From contig CAZVWJ010000037.1 of the NCBI GenBank assembly GCA_964631325.1, forward strand, positions 1 to 26,657: a DNA stretch of 26,657 nucleotides, in the 5' to 3' direction. Position 1 is the stretch's first letter; each line of letters opens with the position of its first letter. The translations under genes and the position numbers were made by a program. Positions 22,264 to 26,657 of this stretch are shown here, piece by piece. Under the pieces are notes generated by a model. The model saw only the letters and a program-made list of their open reading frames with translations, had not been told where the DNA came from and ran no database searches. The stretch comes from CAZVWJ01 sp964631325 (GTDB taxonomy: Bacteria; T1Sed10-126).

Positions 22264-22800
22264 ATGACGGCTGAAAAAATAACTAACCGCGAACTGATTA
22301 TCGCCGCAATTACCATTGGCCTGGGCACCGCCGTTCCCCTCCTGTTTCACGGGATCAAGGGAGCCGGTCCCCTGTTTTTACCCATGTTTTATCCGGTAGT
22401 TATCGCCGGCTTCCTAATCTGTCCCCGGCTCGCGGTGCTCACCGGTCTCCTCACTCCCGCGGTCTCAACATTAATTACCGGCATGCCACCAATAAATCCC
22501 CCGGTTATGTTCATGATGGCAATTGAGCTGGCCGTGCTGGCCGGAACAATCTCCCTGCTTGAACAGCGCTTCCGGCTAAATCCTTATCTCAACGTGGGCC
22601 TCGCCCTGCTTGTGGACCGCGTCGTCTACACCGGCCTGCTGGTCCTGTTTGCCCGGCTCTTCGACCTCCCGGTGTTTTCCTTTGCCCTCCTCAAACTTTT
22701 CTCGGGCTGGCCGGGGCTCTTAGTTATCCTTATCATCCTGCCGGGACTCGCTCACAAGCTCCAGGAAAAATTTACCGAGGTTGATTATTATGCAACCTGA
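22264..22800 (+). CDS. ECF transporter S component (substrate-binding membrane protein)
   Basis: 178 aa, ATG 10 bp after the receptor stop. The reading frame extends back into the receptor gene, but that part is not coding. About six hydrophobic helices are visible: LIIAAITIGLGTAVPLLF, FLPMFYPVVIAGFLI, LAVLTGLLTPAVSTLIT, VMFMMAIELAVLAGTIS, LNVGLALLVDRVVYTGLL and PGLLVILIILPGL. Size, helix number and the motif PMFYPVVIAG resemble ECF S components; EcfT and EcfA sit two and three genes downstream. It would bind the substrate in the inner membrane. I cannot place it in a named vitamin subfamily. It overlaps the methyltransferase by 11 bp. Confidence 0.75.
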   Translation: MTAEKITNRELIIAAITIGLGTAVPLLFHGIKGAGPLFLPMFYPVVIAGFLICPRLAVLTGLLTPAVSTLITGMPPINPPVMFMMAIELAVLAGTISLLEQRFRLNPYLNVGLALLVDRVVYTGLLVLFARLFDLPVFSFALLKLFSGWPGLLVILIILPGLAHKLQEKFTEVDYYAT

Positions 22801-23389
22801 AACTCGCCAGTATTTTAACGAACTGGCCGCCGGCTGGGAGGATACGGTAGCGCCGGAAAGAGAAGCCAGCCTGGCGGAGATCCTTGCCGCCCTGAAGCTG
22901 GAGGGGGGGCACTCTCTGCTCGACGTCGGCTGTGGCACCGGGGCCCTCGTTCCCTACCTCACCCGTCCGGAACACAAGCCAAAAAAACTGGTGAGCCTCG
23001 ATCCGGCAGAAAAAATGCTCTATGAACTGAACCGCCGCCACGGTCCCAAAACTTACCCCGTCTGCGGGCCGGGAGAAAACCTACCTTTTGGCCCGGCGGT
23101 TTTCGACCGAGTAATCTGTTTTTCCGTTTTTCCACATTTTTCTCAACCGGAGACGGTGTTAGCTGAAATCCACCGGGTTCTAAACAAACACGGCCTCGGA
23201 GCAATCGCCCACCTGGACTCCAGCCAGGTTCTTAATCAAATGCACAGCTCCCTGGAAGGGGCGGTGGCCGATGATTCTCTTCCACCGGTTGAGGAAGTCA
23301 AAAAGCTGGTCTCTGAAAGCAACCTCCAGGGACGCAAATTTATCGAACGGGAAGGGCTGTATCTGGCCCTGTTTGAAAAAAATGAGTAA
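22790..23389 (+). CDS. Class I SAM-dependent methyltransferase inside the ECF operon
   Basis: 199 aa; the ATG is 9 nt after GAGG and lies inside the end of the S-component gene. Rossmann-type methyltransferase: motif I LLDVGCGTGALVPYL near 44-58, motif II LVSLDPAEKML, motif III region FDRVICFSVFPHFSQPE, then VLNKHGLGAIAHLDS, as in UbiE/Methyltransf_11. The residues after the core (SSLEGAVADDSLPPVEEVKKLV) are usual for small-molecule methyltransferases. Overlaps on both sides (11 bp and 8 bp) show that it belongs to the transporter unit. It may modify the imported compound, or methylate it for trapping or detoxification. The substrate is unknown. Confidence 0.88.
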   Translation: MQPETRQYFNELAAGWEDTVAPEREASLAEILAALKLEGGHSLLDVGCGTGALVPYLTRPEHKPKKLVSLDPAEKMLYELNRRHGPKTYPVCGPGENLPFGPAVFDRVICFSVFPHFSQPETVLAEIHRVLNKHGLGAIAHLDSSQVLNQMHSSLEGAVADDSLPPVEEVKKLVSESNLQGRKFIEREGLYLALFEKNE

Positions 23390-24014
23390 ACGAGCAGTGC
23401 TAATCCTCCGGCTGGTGATCTTTCTGGCCCTGCTTTTAAGCTCTATTTTAGTTCCCCTGCGACTGGCCTACCTCCCCCTGGCGGCAGTTGGCCTCTGTTT
23501 GCTAATTTTTCCGATTGATTTAAACAAATACTTCAAGAAACAACTGCTGCTCTTTCTGATTGCCTTCAGCCATATCTTTGTTTTTGGCTATTTCCTGGTC
23601 AACTATCTGTTTTTTTCCGGCTCGGAATTTATGACGACCGCTCAGCTTCAGACGGTCCTGAACCTGTTTTATCGGACCTCACTCTCCTACCTGGTCATCA
23701 CCTTCTACAACACCCTGAACTCCTTCACGGAAATAATTACCACCCTGAAGCTTCTCCGGACACCTTCCCTGGTTATCTCCCTGTTTACCCTCAGCTACCG
23801 GTTCACCTGCGTGTTTATCGAGAAAAGCAAATGGCTGCTCAAGAGTTTTAAACTCCGGGTTTACCGGCGTCACCGGCTAAAGGTACTCCTCCGGATGGTC
23901 AAATCTATGCTGATCAAGTCCTTTCTTTACACCAACAAAATTGCTGCAGCAATGAAAGCTCGCAATTTCAGCCCCGACCTGGATTTTAAGAAAATCTATG
24001 ATCCGGATAAATAA
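23382..24014 (+). CDS. ecfT: ECF transporter transmembrane (coupling) component EcfT
   Basis: 210 aa; the ATG overlaps the end of the methyltransferase by 8 bp. Four to five hydrophobic segments (residues about 5-60 and 65-130), then a long amphipathic C-terminal half with the coupling-helix motif AAAMKARNF near 190. That is the family's second Ala-Arg-Gly signature with Asn in place of Gly. A basic KSFKLRVYRRHRLK stretch holds the first coupling region. The protein links the S component to the ATPase dimer in the inner membrane. Its gene overlaps ecfA by 17 bp. Confidence 0.85.
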   Translation: MSKRAVLILRLVIFLALLLSSILVPLRLAYLPLAAVGLCLLIFPIDLNKYFKKQLLLFLIAFSHIFVFGYFLVNYLFFSGSEFMTTAQLQTVLNLFYRTSLSYLVITFYNTLNSFTEIITTLKLLRTPSLVISLFTLSYRFTCVFIEKSKWLLKSFKLRVYRRHRLKVLLRMVKSMLIKSFLYTNKIAAAMKARNFSPDLDFKKIYDPDK

Positions 24015-24687
24015 TCTAAATTTTTCCTTTAAAAAAGGGGAAAGAGTTCTCAAAGACCTCAACTTTGAAGTAGACGAAAACACTTCTACGGCAATCCTGG
24101 GCCCCAACGGTAGCGGCAAAACTTCTCTGCTCTTTGTAATTGCCGGTATTTATAAATTCGCGGGATCAATCAATATTAACGGGCTCAGCGTGGAAAACAA
24201 TCCCGAGGAAAAAATCCGGGACCATCTCGGGGTTGTCTTCCAGAACCCCGGCGAGCAACTCTTTATGCCCACTGTCCGGGAAGAACTGGAGCTAACCCTG
24301 CTTCAGAAATACAACCGGGTTGACGGTGAGAAAGTGGAGTCTTACCTGGAAAAATTTTCCCTGGATGAGTTAAGTCAAAGTCCCCCGCACCGGCTGTCGG
24401 AAGGGGAGAAGAAAAAAGTTGCTCTGGCCTCAGCGCTGATTGGAGAACCGGAGATACTGCTGATGGACGAACCGACCTCCCACCTGGATATTCCAGGCCG
24501 GAAGAAGATATTAAAGCTCATCAACTCGGTTCAACGGACCAAGTTAATTGCCACCCATGACTTATCTTTCGCTGAAAAGTGCTGTGACCGGGCCCTGATT
24601 TTGCGAAATGGAAAAATCCTGGAGCGAGGCAAATTTAAGCGATTAACTTCCGACCGAAAGTTGCTCAAGCGAGCCGGCCTGGTTTAA
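23998..24687 (+). CDS. ecfA: ECF transporter ATPase EcfA
   Basis: 229 aa, ATG within the end of ecfT. Complete ABC ATPase: Walker A GPNGSGKT at about 35-42, Q-loop VVFQNPGEQLF, ABC signature LSEGEKKKVALA (Glu for the usual Gly at its third position), Walker B ILLMDEPTSHLD and switch His in ATHDLSF. The FQNPxxQLF segment is typical of EcfA/CbiO-type proteins. Only one ATPase gene is present, so a homodimer is expected. It powers uptake through the S and T components upstream. It stops 4 bp from the convergent tonB. Confidence 0.95.
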   Translation: MIRINNLNFSFKKGERVLKDLNFEVDENTSTAILGPNGSGKTSLLFVIAGIYKFAGSININGLSVENNPEEKIRDHLGVVFQNPGEQLFMPTVREELELTLLQKYNRVDGEKVESYLEKFSLDELSQSPPHRLSEGEKKKVALASALIGEPEILLMDEPTSHLDIPGRKKILKLINSVQRTKLIATHDLSFAEKCCDRALILRNGKILERGKFKRLTSDRKLLKRAGLV

Positions 24688-24691
24688 CTAT

Positions 24692-25390
24692 TTACCGGAG
24701 CTGGAACTGTATTGGCACCAGTAACCGGAGGGAGGAACGGACAAGTTTATCCGGCAAGGGAGGAAACGGGGCGGCGCTTCTGATTGTGTTGCGGGCGGCT
24801 CTATCCAGTTCCGGGTAGCCTGTCGGGACGGTCAGCTTCAACCTCTTTATTTCCCCGCTGGAATTAATAGTTAATTGTAGCCGCGCGGTCCCTTCCCGGC
24901 CCTGTTCCCGGGCCGGCCTCGGATAACGTCGGGCCGCCTCAATTTTGCCCATTATACTTCGTAAATATTCGTTCGAGGGCCCTGGTATTTTAGCACGACC
25001 GGTCGATTTATTCTGACCAACTGAAGTCCGTTTTTCTTGTCCGGGTAATATTTTTTTCTGCTCGTGATTGCCCCGGTTGTTAGCCGGTTGCTTTTTATTA
25101 TTCTGCTCTGGCGCCGGCTCGCCTCCACTTTCTTCAAACCGCGTCAATTCAGCTTCAGTCTTCTTTTTCCGTTCTATCGATTTTTGCGTTTCACCGGATT
25201 TATTTTTGCTGGTCTTTCCTGTTTCCCGCCGGAAATCAGTTTCTTTTAACTGCATCACTCCGACCAACTGCATCTTCCGGCCGGCCTCAACACTCCCGGT
25301 CGACAACAGGGCAGACTCCGAAACCAGGAGTAACACCACCAGGTGTAGCAGGAGCGACAAAAGCGCCGAGATGGAAAATCGCTTATCCAT
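24692..25390 (-). CDS. tonB: TonB energy-transducing protein
   Basis: 232 aa from the ATG 7 nt after GGGAG and inside the exbD end (8-bp overlap). N-terminal membrane anchor at about 6-28 (ISALLSLLLHLVVLLLV). A Lys/Glu/Gln-rich, not Pro-rich, periplasm-spanning region covers about 45-140. The C-terminal TonB domain (about 150-232) has YLRSIMGKIEAARRYPRPAR, GTARLQLTINSSGEIKRL, YPELDRAARNTIRSAAPFPP and a terminal LLVPIQFQLR, the usual family end. It carries proton-motive energy from ExbB/ExbD to the receptor at 20439-22253. Confidence 0.93.
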   Translation of the reverse strand: MDKRFSISALLSLLLHLVVLLLVSESALLSTGSVEAGRKMQLVGVMQLKETDFRRETGKTSKNKSGETQKSIERKKKTEAELTRFEESGGEPAPEQNNKKQPANNRGNHEQKKILPGQEKRTSVGQNKSTGRAKIPGPSNEYLRSIMGKIEAARRYPRPAREQGREGTARLQLTINSSGEIKRLKLTVPTGYPELDRAARNTIRSAAPFPPLPDKLVRSSLRLLVPIQFQLR

Positions 25391-25793
25391 TGGTTTTCTC
25401 CCGGGTGGCAATACTGACAGAACTTCCGCCGGCCTGCTTAATTTTATCGATTAACCCCGTCACCCGGGCCAGCTCAACCTGACGGTCGGAGATCAATAAT
25501 ACTCCCCGCTTTTTTTCTCCGGCCAGTAATTTTTTTAACCGCTCAGTAAGTTCTGATTCGGCAACCGGCTTCTCATCTAAATACAGATTACCGGCAGCGG
25601 TACAGGCCAGCTCCACGGATTGTTTTTCACTTGAACTTGCGGATTTAGCGGTTGGCAGTTGCAGTTCAAAGGAATTCTGATCGGCAAAAGTGGAGGTCAG
25701 CAGGAAAAAAATCAACAGCAAAAGGATACAATCAACAAGAGGAGCCATAGAGATCTCGGCCCGGTAATCACGCTCCCGGTCCAACTCAATCAT
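25383..25793 (-). CDS. exbD: Biopolymer transport protein ExbD
   Basis: 136 aa. A single membrane helix starts at MAPLVDCILLLLIFFLLTST, with the conserved proton-path aspartate D21. A periplasmic domain of about 90 residues follows (FELQLPTAKSASS, then LLISDRQVELARVTGLIDKIKQAG), as in ExbD/TolR. It overlaps exbB and tonB by 8 bp each, so translation is coupled. The order exbB-exbD-tonB and the neighbouring receptor favour ExbD over TolR. Confidence 0.95.
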   Translation of the reverse strand: MIELDRERDYRAEISMAPLVDCILLLLIFFLLTSTFADQNSFELQLPTAKSASSSEKQSVELACTAAGNLYLDEKPVAESELTERLKKLLAGEKKRGVLLISDRQVELARVTGLIDKIKQAGGSSVSIATREKTNG

Positions 25794-26394
25794 GGCCAGC
25801 CTCGTGGAAGCGGATTAACCGCTGTATACAGTAATTAATTGTCTGAATATAGCTGTCCACCTTTGCTTCAAAATAATTGAAGACAACGAGGGTGGGAATG
25901 GCAATCGCCAGGCCAAAAGCGGTGGTTGAAAGCGCCTCCCAGATACCGCCAGCCAGACTGGCAACCTGGATGTTCCCACCACTCTCAATTGCCACAAAAG
26001 TACGGATCATTCCGGCGACCGTGCCGAGCAGACCGAGCAACGGTGAAGTGCGGGCAATAACTGCCAGGGCCCGCAAGCGCTTTTCAAGTTCAGCTATAGC
26101 CTGGCCGGCCTCGTAATCTACAATTTCCCGGAGATGCTCACTTTTTTCACCCCAGTTGTGAATACAGACAGCCAGAACCCGGCTGATCGGTCCAGATTTT
26201 GCCTCCGCAACTTCCACCGCTTTGTCCGGCTGACCGGCGTCCAGGTTTTCCTCTATCCGGTCCACCAATTTTTTATAATCATCCCGGAGAAACAGGAAGA
26301 ACAAAGCCCGCTCAATAATAATTGCCACGGCCGCTATAGAAACGGCCAACAGCACGTACATAACCGGCCCGCCTCGCCCCAGCAACTGTTCCAT
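25786..26394 (-). CDS. exbB: Biopolymer transport protein ExbB
   Basis: 202 aa; ATG after GAGGTGAAG. Three membrane helices: about 9-31 (VMYVLLAVSIAAVAIIIERA), about 112-135 with the conserved SPLLGLLGTVAGMIRTF motif, and about 148-172 (LSTTAFGLAIAIPTLVVFNYF) carrying the conserved Thr and Pro of the MotA/TolQ/ExbB family. A cytoplasmic loop (about 35-105) lies between helices 1 and 2. With ExbD it forms the proton-driven motor for TonB. Confidence 0.96.
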   Translation of the reverse strand: MEQLLGRGGPVMYVLLAVSIAAVAIIIERALFFLFLRDDYKKLVDRIEENLDAGQPDKAVEVAEAKSGPISRVLAVCIHNWGEKSEHLREIVDYEAGQAIAELEKRLRALAVIARTSPLLGLLGTVAGMIRTFVAIESGGNIQVASLAGGIWEALSTTAFGLAIAIPTLVVFNYFEAKVDSYIQTINYCIQRLIRFHEAGHD

Positions 26395-26469
26395 CCGACT
26401 TCACCTCAACTTGGTAACATCTTTTGTAAAATAGTAACACAATCGGGCGGCCTGCTCAACCGCTGTTTA

Positions 26470-26498
26470 AATATCCCCGTTAAAAAAATAAGCGTCAA
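26470..26498 (-). promoter_or_regulatory. Possible promoter for exbB-exbD-tonB
   Basis: Minus strand TTGACG (26498-26493), 17 bp, GATATT (26475-26470), about 75 bp upstream of the exbB ATG. The -35 is close to consensus and the -10 is moderate. Confidence 0.45.
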
Positions 26499-26522
26499 CC
26501 CGGCACCAAAAATCCCTCGCTT

Positions 26523-26556
26523 TCCCCGCAATTGTGAAATTGCGCAATTGCGGGGA
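26523..26556. repeat. Hairpin with competing folds (CGCAATT repeats)
   Basis: TCCCCGCAATTG (26523-26534) and CAATTGCGGGGA (26545-26556) form a perfect 12-bp stem. The left arm can instead pair inside the loop (CGCAATT with AATTGCG at 26538-26544), and CGCAATTGCG (26543-26552) is itself palindromic. The element lies upstream of the exbB promoter. The last 100 bp of the window (26557-26657) are A+T rich with nothing I can call. Confidence 0.5.
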
Positions 26557-26657
26557 TACGCAAAATTTATTTTTGATATTTATTATTTTACTTTAACCTA
26601 AGTTGAGCGATTCTATGGTGAGACTGCAAGATATCACCTGTTTCTATCATTCTCGAC

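Noticed and set aside
26134..26601. 155-codon plus-strand ORF at the window end
   Set aside because: Mostly antisense to exbB and reading through its promoter and hairpin region; no ribosome site.
1..26657. CRISPR arrays, transposases, phage genes or rRNA
   Set aside because: None seen; the repeats present are short hairpins and tandem units without spacers.

Overview
The window (about 50% G+C by eye, dense genes on both strands) looks like chromosome of an anaerobic Firmicute that has an outer membrane. The Firmicute signs are a Spo0H/SigH-type sigma factor, GGAGG ribosome sites with frequent GTG/TTG starts, two CgeB-like glycosyltransferases and a lone receiver-domain protein. The outer-membrane signs are a TonB-dependent receptor, ExbB/ExbD/TonB and an OmpA-type lipoprotein. 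A Halanaerobiales-like lineage fits; this is an inference from gene content.

Region 1 (1-3.9 kb): a secreted seven-repeat FG-GAP/VCBS protein with a divergent CFI-box C-terminus lies downstream of a polyprenyl-phosphate sugar-1-phosphate transferase. A stand-alone receiver protein diverges from them across a perfect TGTGA-N6-TCACA operator. A 516-bp gap follows with a flavodoxin-like remnant, a REP-like hairpin and a promoter containing a palindrome.

Region 2 (3.9-5.6 kb): a CgeB-like glycosyltransferase converges on a tRNA-Gly(GCC)/tRNA-Cys(GCA) unit with a near-perfect sigma-A promoter. A second copy of the tRNA-Gly 3' end lies between the two tRNAs, next to two strong hairpins.

Region 3 (5.6-8.8 kb): class II aldolase plus MtnA-type isomerase, divergent from an MTA/SAH/5'-deoxyadenosine deaminase-type amidohydrolase. 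Together these suggest salvage of the 5'-deoxynucleoside by-products of SAM enzymes.

Region 4 (8.8-13.1 kb): an OmpA-domain lipoprotein coupled to a second CgeB-like protein, a DUF5610-like protein, and a two-gene unit of a cyclic-nucleotide-binding protein and a small membrane protein.

Region 5 (13.2-20.2 kb): a full-length glutamate synthase large subunit with no small subunit beside it, a 348-bp gap rich in perfect inverted repeats, a TadG-like protein and the SigH-type sigma factor.

Region 6 (20.3-26.5 kb): the most interesting part. A TonB-dependent receptor, an ECF S component, a SAM methyltransferase, EcfT and EcfA form a tight plus-strand operon. It converges, with 4 bp between stops, on exbB-exbD-tonB. 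This is an apparently complete route from outer membrane to cytoplasm for an unknown, possibly methylated, ligand.

I found no CRISPR array, rRNA, transposase or recognisable riboswitch.
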